From NCBI GenBank assembly GCA_040880285.1, contig JBBDIT010000021.1, forward strand, positions 1-64,000: DNA of 64,000 nt, written 5' to 3'. The notes below the pieces were generated by a model, which worked only from the letters and a program-made list of their open reading frames with translations, was not told the origin of the DNA and did no database searches. A program made the translations under genes and the position numbers. Numbering within the stretch: position 1 is the first letter of the stretch; every line of letters begins with the position of its first letter. The DNA is from JANQJA01 sp040880285 (lineage in GTDB: Bacteria; Pseudomonadota; Gammaproteobacteria; Pseudomonadales; Azotimanducaceae). This document shows positions 18,148-25,852 of this stretch, one piece after another.

Positions 18148-18495
18148 CTATTGTACGGCCTCAACGTCCGAAACCAGGGGATGCTGGTTGTCCTGCGCAT
18201 ACTGGTTTACCTGTGCACACTTGGTTTCGGCCACGTCCCTGGTAAAGATGCCACAGGTGGCCTTCCCTTGTGTATGTACCGCGAGCATCACCTGGGTCGC
18301 TTTTTCACGATTCATTCCGAAAAACATCTGGAGTACTTCTACCACAAATTCCATCGGCGTGTAGTCATCATTGAGCATAATGACCTTGTACATCGGCGGC
18401 TCTTTCAGTTTTGGCCTGGTCGGTGCTTCCAGAATCCCGACATCCCGGTCTGGCACGCCTTCCTTATCGCCATCTTTTTGTGCCCTTCCGACCAT
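18148..18495 (-). CDS. clpS: ClpS adaptor protein
   Basis: About 115 aa. ClpS recognises N-degron residues and delivers substrates to ClpA. The signature MLNDDYTPMEFVVEVLQMFF contains the Asn-Asp pair that binds the substrate alpha-amino group and the pocket Met. HTQGKATCGIFTRDVAETK follows. In-frame starts exist upstream (18576, 18555), but the family is about 106 aa, so the ATG at 18495 is preferred. No strong ribosome binding site distinguishes the starts, so the N-terminus is uncertain. Confidence 0.93.
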   Translation of the reverse strand: MVGRAQKDGDKEGVPDRDVGILEAPTRPKLKEPPMYKVIMLNDDYTPMEFVVEVLQMFFGMNREKATQVMLAVHTQGKATCGIFTRDVAETKCAQVNQYAQDNQHPLVSDVEAVQ

Positions 18496-18820
18496 TGTAC
18501 CGGGGTAGGCTGCGGTTGCCGTCAAATAATAATTGTCCAAATCGAGAAGCTGCATCATATCCCAGTAAAAATTCACGTCACTTTAGATTTCAAGGACACT
18601 ATTCTACCAGTTCAGTGTATTGCAGCAGAAATTCCTGCCAGGTGAAACCCATGATCGTCAGGAAATTGACGGTTACCGACCAATAGATCGGTACGATCAT
18701 CGGTATTTCAAGCCCAACGCCTTGACGAGAGCTCACCGGACCCAATAAAGTGAGTCAGGTTGTAGTGTCGGCGCGTATTTCGCGGACACGCAGAGCGTTG
18801 GACATTGAGGTCGAAGAACC

Positions 18821-19042
18821 ATGCCAACCGGGCGAGTGAAGTGGTTTAACAACGCCAAGGGCTATGGATTTATCCTGCCACAAGACGGGAGTGAAGACTA
18901 TTTTGTCCATTACTCCTCCATCCAGATGGAAGGCTACAAGACACTCAAAGCAGGTCAACTCGTCTCCTTCGAAGTCCTTGAAGGGCCCAAGGGCCATCAC
19001 GCCATCAATATCAAGTCACTGGAAGAAGATAGCGAGACCTAG
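18821..19042 (+). CDS. cspD: Cold-shock-domain protein CspD
   Basis: A 73-aa cold shock domain protein with RNP1 KGYGFI and an RNP2-like YFVHYS. In E. coli, CspD is a stationary-phase single-stranded nucleic acid binding inhibitor of replication, and the cspD-clpS-clpA neighbourhood is conserved, which favours CspD over other Csp paralogues. The last codon is followed by TAG lying within CTAG, exactly at the left boundary of a MITE-like element. The extreme 3' end of the gene may therefore have been remodelled by that insertion. Confidence 0.94.
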   Translation: MPTGRVKWFNNAKGYGFILPQDGSEDYFVHYSSIQMEGYKTLKAGQLVSFEVLEGPKGHHAINIKSLEEDSET

Positions 19043-19234
19043 GAAACCTCTGAAAAAGCCCTGGAAGTCTTGGCAGATTGTTCGATTCGAAGTCAGGGAC
19101 CTGTTTCTCCAGGCATGGGCTGGGCGCCCCCGACCGTCCCTGGCCCGGTCCCGTTACGTCCCTGTACCTAGCCTTCCAAAACAGGCCCCTGACTTCTCAC
19201 TCGCCCGATCGAGACGGACTTGTTCAGAGGTTTC
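19043..19234 (+). mobile_element. MITE-like inverted-repeat element, copy 1
   Basis: A non-coding element of about 192 bp with terminal inverted repeats GAAACCTCTGAAAAAG (left) and CTTGTTCAGAGGTTTC (right, one mismatch). It lies between CTAG (19039-19042) and CTGG (19235-19238). A nested inverted repeat, GAAGTCAGGGACCTGTTT (19089-19106) / AAACAGGCCCCTGACTTC (19178-19195), encloses a GC-rich centre. A second copy lies inverted at 27341-27540 with near-identical internal sequence. No ORF is present, so any movement would need a transposase in trans. Confidence 0.82.
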
Positions 19235-19263
19235 CTGGCTTTCAGAACTGGCAAAATCATCAA

Positions 19264-19289
19264 AAAAAAGGAGCTTTCGCTCCTTTTTT
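19264..19289. terminator. Bidirectional intrinsic terminator between cspD/MITE and icd
   Basis: AAAAAAGGAGC (19264-19274) pairs perfectly with GCTCCTTTTTT (19279-19289) around a TTTC loop. A-rich and T-rich flanks make it usable from both strands, ending cspD on the plus strand and icd on the minus strand. Confidence 0.88.
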
Positions 19290-19310
19290 CGTTCGTCCGC
19301 GCGTTACCGG

Positions 19311-20567
19311 TCACATATGCGAGATCATCGCATCGCCGAACTCGGAGCACTTGACAAGAGTCGCCCCTTCCATCTGCCGCTCGAAGTCGTAGGTGACGGT
19401 GCGCGCCTTGATAGCGCCTGCCATGCCTTTCAGGATGAGATCCGCGGCCTCAGTCCAACCCAGGTGACGTAACATCATCTCCGCTGACAGGATCAGTGAG
19501 CCCGGGTTAACCTTGTCCTGGCCGGTATACTTTGGCGCAGTTCCGTGGGTTGCCTCAAATAGCGCCACCTTGTCCCCGATATTGGCACCGGGCGCGATGC
19601 CAATGCCACCAACCTGTGCCGCCAGTGCGTCGGAAAAGTAGTCTCCGTTCAGGTTCATGGTTGCGATACAACTGTATTCGGTGGGACGCAACAGGATCTG
19701 TTGTAGCATCGCGTCAGCAATCATATCCTTGATGATGATTTCCTTACCGGTATTGGGGTTCTTCAAGGTGCACCAGGGGCCTCCGTCCAGAAGCTCGGCA
19801 CCGAACTCTTCCCGGGCCAATTGGTAGCCCCAGTCTTTGAAAGCGCCCTCCGTGAATTTCATGATGTTGCCCTTGTGAACCAGGGTTACAGATGGCTGGT
19901 CATTCTCGATCGCATATTGGATCGCTTTGCGCACCAGGCGGTAGGTACCCTCTTTCGAAATGGGTTTGATACCAATGCCACACTCTGTCGGAAACCTGAT
20001 GCCAGTGACACCCATCTCGTCTTGCAGGTATTTGATGAGTTTGTCTGCTTCCGGTGACCCACCTTCCCATTCAATACCGGCATAAATGTCTTCGGTATTC
20101 TCACGGAAGATCGTCATAGCGGTATCCTGCGGTCGCTTTAGCGGACTGGGAACACCTTCGAAATACTGGATCGGGCGCAGGCACAGATACAGATCAAGTT
20201 GCTGACGTAGCGCGACATTGAGCGAACGAATTCCACCACCCACTGGTGTCGTTAGCGGGCCCTTGATGCCCACAAGAAACTCCCTCATGGCCTCAAGGGT
20301 TTCGTCCGGTAGCCACTCGTCTGAGCCATAAACCTCGGTTGCTTTTTCGCCCGAATAGATTTCCATCCAGGCGATTGATTTTTTCCCACCATAAGCCTTA
20401 TCTACTGCAGCATCGACGACTTTGCACATTGGTGGCGTGATGTCGATTCCGATCCCATCTCCCTCGATAAAGGGGATAATTGGCCGATCGGGGACGTTAA
20501 GGGACATATCGGCATTCGCGGAGATTTTGTCGCCGTCAGCCGGTACCTTGATATGTTGATATCCCAT
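19311..20567 (-). CDS. icd: NADP-dependent isocitrate dehydrogenase
   Basis: A 418-aa TCA cycle enzyme converting isocitrate to 2-oxoglutarate with NADP. IEGDGIGIDITPPM opens the domain. The substrate/phosphorylation loop TTPVGGGIRSLNVALRQ carries the serine modified by AceK in E. coli, and the isopropylmalate/isocitrate dehydrogenase signature NLNGDYFSDALAAQVGGIG follows. Length matches E. coli Icd (416 aa). Upstream, 20568-20785 is a divergent intergenic region shared with rluE in which I see no clear operator. Confidence 0.97.
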   Translation of the reverse strand: MGYQHIKVPADGDKISANADMSLNVPDRPIIPFIEGDGIGIDITPPMCKVVDAAVDKAYGGKKSIAWMEIYSGEKATEVYGSDEWLPDETLEAMREFLVGIKGPLTTPVGGGIRSLNVALRQQLDLYLCLRPIQYFEGVPSPLKRPQDTAMTIFRENTEDIYAGIEWEGGSPEADKLIKYLQDEMGVTGIRFPTECGIGIKPISKEGTYRLVRKAIQYAIENDQPSVTLVHKGNIMKFTEGAFKDWGYQLAREEFGAELLDGGPWCTLKNPNTGKEIIIKDMIADAMLQQILLRPTEYSCIATMNLNGDYFSDALAAQVGGIGIAPGANIGDKVALFEATHGTAPKYTGQDKVNPGSLILSAEMMLRHLGWTEAADLILKGMAGAIKARTVTYDFERQMEGATLVKCSEFGDAMISHM

Positions 20568-20785
20568 AGTTACTCCGTTTCAGATTTCAGGTTAATAAAC
20601 ATTCCCGATTGAACTTCGCGTGGGGTCCCGGCGGAACCTGCCACACAATCAATAGTTGGGAAAAAACCAATGAGATGAGAGGATGCCGGTATCTCAAAGC
20701 TTCTTAGTCAAACGAGCGCGGATTATAGCATTGGCTTACGCCTCGCGCACCGCGGCCCGATTGATTTAGGTCAGATTCAGGCGAA

Positions 20786-21334
20786 ATGGGCAAATTGATC
20801 CTCTTCAACAAACCTTATGGTGTTCTCTGCCAGTTTCGTGCGGCAGACGGTGTACCGACACTGGCAGACTATATTGATGTGAAAAAGGTATATCCAGCGG
20901 GTCGCCTGGACAAGGATTCAGAGGGGCTGGTTATCCTCACCGATGATGGCTCGCTACAAGCACGAATCAGTCATCCACGCTTCAAGCAACCGAAAACCTA
21001 TTGGACCCAGGTTGAAGGAGTAATAACCGAGGATGCGATGGCGCGGCTACGGGCAGGCGTCGTGTTAGGAGATGGTAAAACCCGGCCAGCAGTCGTTTCG
21101 GTGCTCACCCATGTGAACTTACCGGCGCGCCAGCCACCGATTCGAGTACGCAAGTCCATTCCCGACAGCTGGGTCGCCATCACGCTAACCGAGGGCAAGA
21201 ATCGACAGGTCCGCCGAATGACAGCGGCAGTGGGGTTCCCAACCTTGCGGCTATTTCGTTATCGTATCGGTGACTGGAATACTGACGGAATACAGTCAGG
21301 CGACTACCGTTTAATCGATCCAGGGAATGGCTAA
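20786..21334 (+). CDS. rluE: 23S rRNA pseudouridine synthase, RluE-like
   Basis: A 182-aa member of the RsuA/RluB/E/F family of pseudouridine synthases; RluE modifies U2457 of 23S rRNA. The protein starts LILFNKPYGVLCQF, and the catalytic Asp is in AGRLDKDSEGLVILTDDG. TYWTQVEG and KNRQVRRMTAAVGFPTLRL are family blocks. It lacks an N-terminal S4 domain, which fits RluE. icd and rluE are adjacent and divergent in many Gammaproteobacteria. It converges on moaE with a 5-nt gap. Confidence 0.93.
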   Translation: MGKLILFNKPYGVLCQFRAADGVPTLADYIDVKKVYPAGRLDKDSEGLVILTDDGSLQARISHPRFKQPKTYWTQVEGVITEDAMARLRAGVVLGDGKTRPAVVSVLTHVNLPARQPPIRVRKSIPDSWVAITLTEGKNRQVRRMTAAVGFPTLRLFRYRIGDWNTDGIQSGDYRLIDPGNG

Positions 21335-21339
21335 TGTCG

Positions 21340-21798
21340 CTAGCGTTTCCACGCAGCGGCTGTGTCGAGGTCGCTGTCCCGGGTCTCGAGCCAGCGCTCT
21401 CCAGCGGGTGTCTGCTCTTTTTTCCAGAAGGTGGCGCGGGTTTTCAGGTAATCGATAATGAACTCACAGGCGTCAAACGCCTCACCACGATGGCGACTGG
21501 CGACGCCCACAAATACGATTTGTTCACCCGGTTCGAGCCGCCCGATACGATGGATAACACTGGCGGCAATTACATCCCACCTGTCGTTCGCCTCCTTGAT
21601 AATTTCTTCGATCTGTTTCTCGGTCATGCCGGGGTAGTGTTCCAGATACAATGATGCGATCGGGTCCCCCTCGTTGATGTCCCTGACTACTCCAAGAAAC
21701 GTCGCGATACCACCCGTTTCCTGTGACTGTATGGCTAGCCAATGGCATTCGCTGGCAACTTCAAATGGTGATTCCTGGACGCTGATTCTGGATTGCAC
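21340..21798 (-). CDS. moaE: Molybdopterin synthase catalytic subunit MoaE
   Basis: A 152-aa large subunit of molybdopterin synthase, which inserts two sulfurs carried by MoaD into precursor Z (cPMP). Family motifs include TGGIATFLGVVRD, SLYLEHYPGMTEKQI, VIHRIGRLEPGEQIVFVGVASRHRGEAF, and the catalytic Lys region LKTRATFWKKE. It is immediately downstream of moaD (stop and start adjacent) and last in the moaCDE operon. moaA and moaB are not in this window. Confidence 0.96.
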   Translation of the reverse strand: MQSRISVQESPFEVASECHWLAIQSQETGGIATFLGVVRDINEGDPIASLYLEHYPGMTEKQIEEIIKEANDRWDVIAASVIHRIGRLEPGEQIVFVGVASRHRGEAFDACEFIIDYLKTRATFWKKEQTPAGERWLETRDSDLDTAAAWKR

Positions 21799-22059
21799 CT
21801 AGCCTCCCGTGACCGGCGGAAAGAACGCTACTTCATCACCCGGTTTCACTTTGTGGCCCGGTTCCACCATCGTCTGGTTCACCGCGACCAGCAGATTTTC
21901 AGCGGTCAAGGCCCTGTGCCACTCCGGCCCCATATCCGTGAGTGCCGTAACGACATCAGCGACACTACCAAGGCCCGTGGCCTTAAGTTCCAGTGAATCT
22001 GTGCCAATCGTCTCGCGTACGCTGGCAAAGAAGATGATATGGATGGAATCCGTTTGCAT
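21799..22059 (-). CDS. moaD: Molybdopterin synthase sulfur carrier subunit MoaD
   Basis: About 86 aa, ubiquitin-like, ending in the Gly-Gly tail (FFPPVTGG) that is adenylated and thiocarboxylated to carry sulfur. IIFFASVRETIGTDSLEL is the typical first half. Two starts are possible: GTG at 22068, nearly touching the moaC stop, and ATG at 22059. I chose the ATG because the extra residues (MIV) add nothing recognisable and the spacing to a GAG-containing sequence is better. It partners with MoaE directly downstream. Confidence 0.93.
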   Translation of the reverse strand: MQTDSIHIIFFASVRETIGTDSLELKATGLGSVADVVTALTDMGPEWHRALTAENLLVAVNQTMVEPGHKVKPGDEVAFFPPVTGG

Positions 22060-22068
22060 CACAATCAC

Positions 22069-22548
22069 TCAAACCTGCCAATCACCTGATTTACCTCCTG
22101 TTTTACTGACCAGACGGACCGAATCGATTACCATGCCCTTGTCGACTGCCTTGCACATGTCGTAAATCGTCAGGCTGGCAACGCTCGCAGCTGTCAGGGC
22201 TTCCATTTCCACCCCGGTTTTACCGTCCAGCTTGCAGCAGGCGGTCACTAAAACGGTAGAATTCGCCGTATCGATCTCAAAGTCGACGTCGATGGAGGTA
22301 AGGGCAAGTGGATGGCACAGCGGGATCAGGTCCGAACACTTTTTCGCCGCCTGTATACCGGCAATCCGTGCTACTGCAAAGACGTCACCCTTCTCGTGAC
22401 CGCCCTTTGCAATGAGCGCAAGCGTTTGCGCCTGCATCCGGACCCGGGCTTCCGCCGTCGCAGTCCGGGTAGTCACTGCCTTGCCGCCAACATCGACCAT
22501 TTTCGCCTTGCCGTCATTGTCCAGATGGCTGAGACTGGAGTCACCCAT
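22069..22548 (-). CDS. moaC: Cyclic pyranopterin monophosphate synthase MoaC
   Basis: About 159 aa. MoaC converts 3',8-cH2GTP to cPMP in molybdenum cofactor synthesis. Motifs include KMVDVGGKAVTTRTATAEA, the KKCSDLIPLCHPLALT block with catalytic His/Lys positions, and GVEMEALTAASVASLTIYDMCKA. The ATG at 22548 is used in preference to an in-frame TTG two codons earlier. It is the first gene of a moaC-moaD-moaE operon and is divergent from mnmA, with 132 nt between the starts. Confidence 0.96.
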   Translation of the reverse strand: MGDSSLSHLDNDGKAKMVDVGGKAVTTRTATAEARVRMQAQTLALIAKGGHEKGDVFAVARIAGIQAAKKCSDLIPLCHPLALTSIDVDFEIDTANSTVLVTACCKLDGKTGVEMEALTAASVASLTIYDMCKAVDKGMVIDSVRLVSKTGGKSGDWQV

Positions 22549-22680
22549 GTACAAGTATCCTGAAGTCGATCCTGAATTGGGTTCAGATTACCATGAGTTG
22601 CTGTCGTTGGCTGCCGGGATAGCAGTCTTGCCAGCCGTCAAGTAAAATGCCGCTCTTTTCCCGACCCGCACAAGATTTCC

Positions 22681-23790
22681 ATGAATCTTCCTGCTGATAT
22701 CACCCCCGGCACGCGAATTATCGTGGGCATGTCCGGGGGTGTCGATTCCTCGGTTGCCGCTCACCTCCTGGTTCAGGCGGGGTTTGACGTCCAGGGCCTG
22801 TTTATGAAGAACTGGGAGGAAGATGACGGCACGGAGTATTGTACCGCCATGCAGGACCTGGCCGACGCGCAGGCGGTGTGCGATTACCTCGGCATCCGGT
22901 TGCACCAGGCCAATTTTGCGGCCGAGTATTGGGATAGTGTGTTTCAACACTTTCTCAGTGAGTACAAGGCAGGACGCACGCCTAACCCGGATATTCTCTG
23001 TAATCGCGAAATCAAGTTCAACGTCTTTGCCGAGTATGCGCATCTCCTCGGCGCAGACTGGGTCGCCACTGGACACTATGCACGCCTTGCGTCCATAGAA
23101 GGCAAACGGGTTCTGATGAAAGGGCTCGATCTGTCCAAAGACCAGAGCTACTTCCTGCAGGCGGTCGCAGCTGCGCGATTCGAACGCTGCCTGTTCCCCC
23201 TGGGTGAGCTCCGCAAGTCGCAGGTACGTGAATTGGCAAGGCAAGCCGGCATTCCTACTTTCGCCAAGAAGGATTCCACCGGTATCTGTTTCATTGGCGA
23301 ACGCAGGTTCAGGGACTTCCTGGCACAGTACATCCCGGCACAGCCGGGCCCGATTGTAACAACCGGTGGTGAAATTCTGGGCGAGCATACCGGCCTTATG
23401 TTCCACACCATCGGCCAACGTCAGGGTTTGGGTATAGGTGGTGTGGCAGAGGCGGCGGAAGCCCCGTGGTATGTGGTTGACAAGGATCTTGAAAATAACG
23501 GCCTGATCGTGGCCCAGGGTAATGATCATCCGGCCCTTTATGCCACCGTCGCCCACCTGGGTTCGGTTCACTGGATAGACGGCGAAGGTCCATGCCTGCC
23601 GTCTACCGTTTCGGTAAAAACCCGCTATCGCCAGCCGGACCAGACTGCCCGGCTTACCGGTGCTCCAGACGGCTTTCGGCTGGAATTCTCGCGGCCACAA
23701 CGGGCACTGACGCCCGGCCAGTGGGCCTGTTTCTACGATGATGATATCTGTCTTGGGGGCGGTGTCATCGAAAGCCGGGAGCGTTCGTGA
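22681..23790 (+). CDS. mnmA: tRNA-specific 2-thiouridylase MnmA
   Basis: A 369-aa PP-loop enzyme that makes 2-thiouridine at position 34 of Lys, Glu and Gln tRNAs, using sulfur from TusE. The PP-loop GMSGGVDSSVAA is near the start. The catalytic cysteines are in NPDILCNREIKF and STGICFIGERRF, the usual pair. A beta-barrel C-terminal domain follows. The stop overlaps the hflD GTG start, giving the conserved mnmA-hflD-purB order. The tusDCBE operon that feeds it is also in this window (3563-4935). Confidence 0.97.
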   Translation: MNLPADITPGTRIIVGMSGGVDSSVAAHLLVQAGFDVQGLFMKNWEEDDGTEYCTAMQDLADAQAVCDYLGIRLHQANFAAEYWDSVFQHFLSEYKAGRTPNPDILCNREIKFNVFAEYAHLLGADWVATGHYARLASIEGKRVLMKGLDLSKDQSYFLQAVAAARFERCLFPLGELRKSQVRELARQAGIPTFAKKDSTGICFIGERRFRDFLAQYIPAQPGPIVTTGGEILGEHTGLMFHTIGQRQGLGIGGVAEAAEAPWYVVDKDLENNGLIVAQGNDHPALYATVAHLGSVHWIDGEGPCLPSTVSVKTRYRQPDQTARLTGAPDGFRLEFSRPQRALTPGQWACFYDDDICLGGGVIESRERS

Positions 23791-24416
23791 GTAGCATCGT
23801 CTACCAGCGCCGGGTACTGGCTTTGGCAGGGATGCTACAAGCATCCCACCTGGTATCATCGATAGCCCGCACCGGAATGGCCAGCCAGGATGCGATGGAC
23901 AGCAGCCTGCGAAGCGTTTTTGTACTGAATCCGGCTTCGATTTCAGACGTTTATGCTGGCACCGACGGGGTCCGGGTAGGACTCAAGCTGGCCGCTGAAA
24001 TGCTCACCGGGTTTGATTTTCGCGAGCATGCCGACTTGCTCCGTTATACTTTTGCCGTCATTGCGCTTGAGCGCAAGCTGGCAACGGAACCACGCCTGTT
24101 AAGGGAGCTCGGCGCCCGGATCGCCAGTGTCGACGAGCGGCGGCATCTGAATGAGAATGGTAACAAGCTGTTGGACGAAGACACGGTAGCGGCGCTGGCA
24201 GAGGTGTACGAAAGTACACTGAGCCAGATTGAGCCACGTATCAGGGTTTCGGGGCGACAGAATTTGCTTAAGCATGCGATTAACGTAAACAGAATACGTG
24301 CACTCCTGCTGTCGGCCGTTCGCTCTGCAGTGCTTTGGCATCAAGTCGGTGGTCGGCGTTGGCAGTTGGCGTTGGCTCGTGGCCAAATGAAGCAGGCCTT
24401 AGAATATATTCAATAA
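23787..24416 (+). CDS. hflD: High-frequency lysogenization protein HflD homologue
   Basis: A 209-aa helical protein of the HflD family; in E. coli it is a peripheral membrane factor that binds phage lambda CII. Its general role is unclear. VLALAGMLQASHLVSSIARTG opens the protein and ALLLSAVRSAVLWHQVGGRRWQL closes it, both typical. The start is GTG at 23787, overlapping the mnmA stop as GTGA, so translation is probably coupled. purB follows after a 47-nt AT-rich gap. Confidence 0.93.
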   Translation: MSSIVYQRRVLALAGMLQASHLVSSIARTGMASQDAMDSSLRSVFVLNPASISDVYAGTDGVRVGLKLAAEMLTGFDFREHADLLRYTFAVIALERKLATEPRLLRELGARIASVDERRHLNENGNKLLDEDTVAALAEVYESTLSQIEPRIRVSGRQNLLKHAINVNRIRALLLSAVRSAVLWHQVGGRRWQLALARGQMKQALEYIQ

Positions 24417-24463
24417 TATCAATATTCTATATACATTTATTAATTTAAATTCGAGATAGGGAC

Positions 24464-25846
24464 ATGAACCTGAGCCACTTGACAGCAGTATCCCCCATCG
24501 ATGGCCGCTACGGCTCGAAGACGACCGCGCTGGGTCCCATCTTCAGCGAATATGGTCTGATCCGGTTCCGGGTGATGGTCGAAGTACGGTGGTTCCAGTT
24601 CCTTGCGGGACACCCGGGAATCCCGGAACTGCCCGCACTGGATGCTGGCGCAAATCGGTTCCTGGATGACCTGATTGGTAACTTTAGTGAATCCGATGCG
24701 CTGGCCATCAAGACCATAGAACAGACCACCAACCACGACGTCAAGGCGGTTGAATATTTCATCAAGGATAAGCTGCGAGACAGCGGGCACGCCGTCCTGA
24801 CGGGTGCGCTGGAATTCGTGCACTTTGCCTGTACCTCTGAAGACATCAATAATCTCTCCCACGGTTTGATGCTGGCAGGCGGTCGAACCGGGGTGCTGCT
24901 GCCCCTGATGGATGAATTGATTACCACCTTGTCCGGCCTGGCGCGGGCGTCTGCATCGGTGCCAATGTTGTCTCGAACCCATGGCCAGGTCGCCTCCCCA
25001 ACCACCATGGGTAAAGAACTGGCCAATGTCGTGGCGAGGCTACAAAGGCAACGCGAACAAGTTGCCGCCTGTCCTATCCTTGGCAAAATCAACGGTGCTG
25101 TCGGTAACTACAATGCGCACCAGTCAGCCTACCCGGATGTGGACTGGATGGGTGCCAGTGAAAAATTTGTTGAATCACTGGGCCTTGAATGGAATCCCTA
25201 CACCACACAGATTGAGCCCCACGACTATATTGCGGAATTGTTCGCCGCCATTGGCCGCTTTAACACGGTGCTGCTGGACTTCGACCGGGACATCTGGTCG
25301 TATATCTCCATCGGCTATTTCAGGCAACGCAAGGTGGAGGGTGAGACCGGCTCCTCGACCATGCCGCACAAGGTCAATCCAATCGACTTTGAGAATTCGG
25401 AAGGCAATCTGGGGGTTGCCAATGCGCTTTTGTCACACCTTGCCGAGAAACTGCCCATTTCGCGCTGGCAGCGCGACCTGACCGACTCTACTGTGCTGCG
25501 GAATCTTGGCACTGGCATTGCCTACTCGATGATCGCCTACCAGTCCACACTCAAAGGAATGGGAAAACTTGAACTGAATGAGGCGGCTTTAGCGGCGGAC
25601 CTTGATGCCAGTTGGGAAGTGCTGGCAGAGCCGATCCAGACCATTCTGCGCAAGTACCAGGTGCCTGAGCCTTACGAAAAACTGAAGCAACTGACCCGGG
25701 GCGAATCACTGGACGAACACCGTATCAGGTCCATGATTGACGAATTGGACATCCCGCCAGAGGCCAAACAAAGCATCCTTGCCTTGACCCCGAAGGCCTA
25801 TATCGGGGCTGCGGTCGCGCTGGTGGATCGCTTGCTGGGAGACTGA
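24464..25846 (+). CDS. purB: Adenylosuccinate lyase
   Basis: A 460-aa lyase acting twice in purine synthesis (SAICAR to AICAR, adenylosuccinate to AMP). The fumarase/aspartase superfamily signature GSSTMPHKVNPIDFENSEGN is complete. TSEDINNLSHGL and SRTHGQVASPTTMGKEL carry other active-site residues. Length and the GRYGSKTTALGPIFSEYGL start fit the E. coli-type PurB. The spacer before it is very AT-rich, with GATAGGGA as ribosome binding site. The GNAT fusion gene starts 6 nt after its stop. Confidence 0.97.
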   Translation: MNLSHLTAVSPIDGRYGSKTTALGPIFSEYGLIRFRVMVEVRWFQFLAGHPGIPELPALDAGANRFLDDLIGNFSESDALAIKTIEQTTNHDVKAVEYFIKDKLRDSGHAVLTGALEFVHFACTSEDINNLSHGLMLAGGRTGVLLPLMDELITTLSGLARASASVPMLSRTHGQVASPTTMGKELANVVARLQRQREQVAACPILGKINGAVGNYNAHQSAYPDVDWMGASEKFVESLGLEWNPYTTQIEPHDYIAELFAAIGRFNTVLLDFDRDIWSYISIGYFRQRKVEGETGSSTMPHKVNPIDFENSEGNLGVANALLSHLAEKLPISRWQRDLTDSTVLRNLGTGIAYSMIAYQSTLKGMGKLELNEAALAADLDASWEVLAEPIQTILRKYQVPEPYEKLKQLTRGESLDEHRIRSMIDELDIPPEAKQSILALTPKAYIGAAVALVDRLLGD

Positions 25847-25852
25847 AGTCCC

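Noticed and set aside
20568..20785. Search for a riboswitch or operator between icd and rluE
   Set aside because: No conserved motif, hairpin with T-tract or clear promoter boxes stood out in these 218 nt.
22588..23859. Long minus-strand reading frame (423 aa) antisense to mnmA
   Set aside because: It is longer than mnmA itself but has no recognisable family, while the plus strand encodes a complete MnmA with all motifs. It is a shadow of a GC-biased gene.
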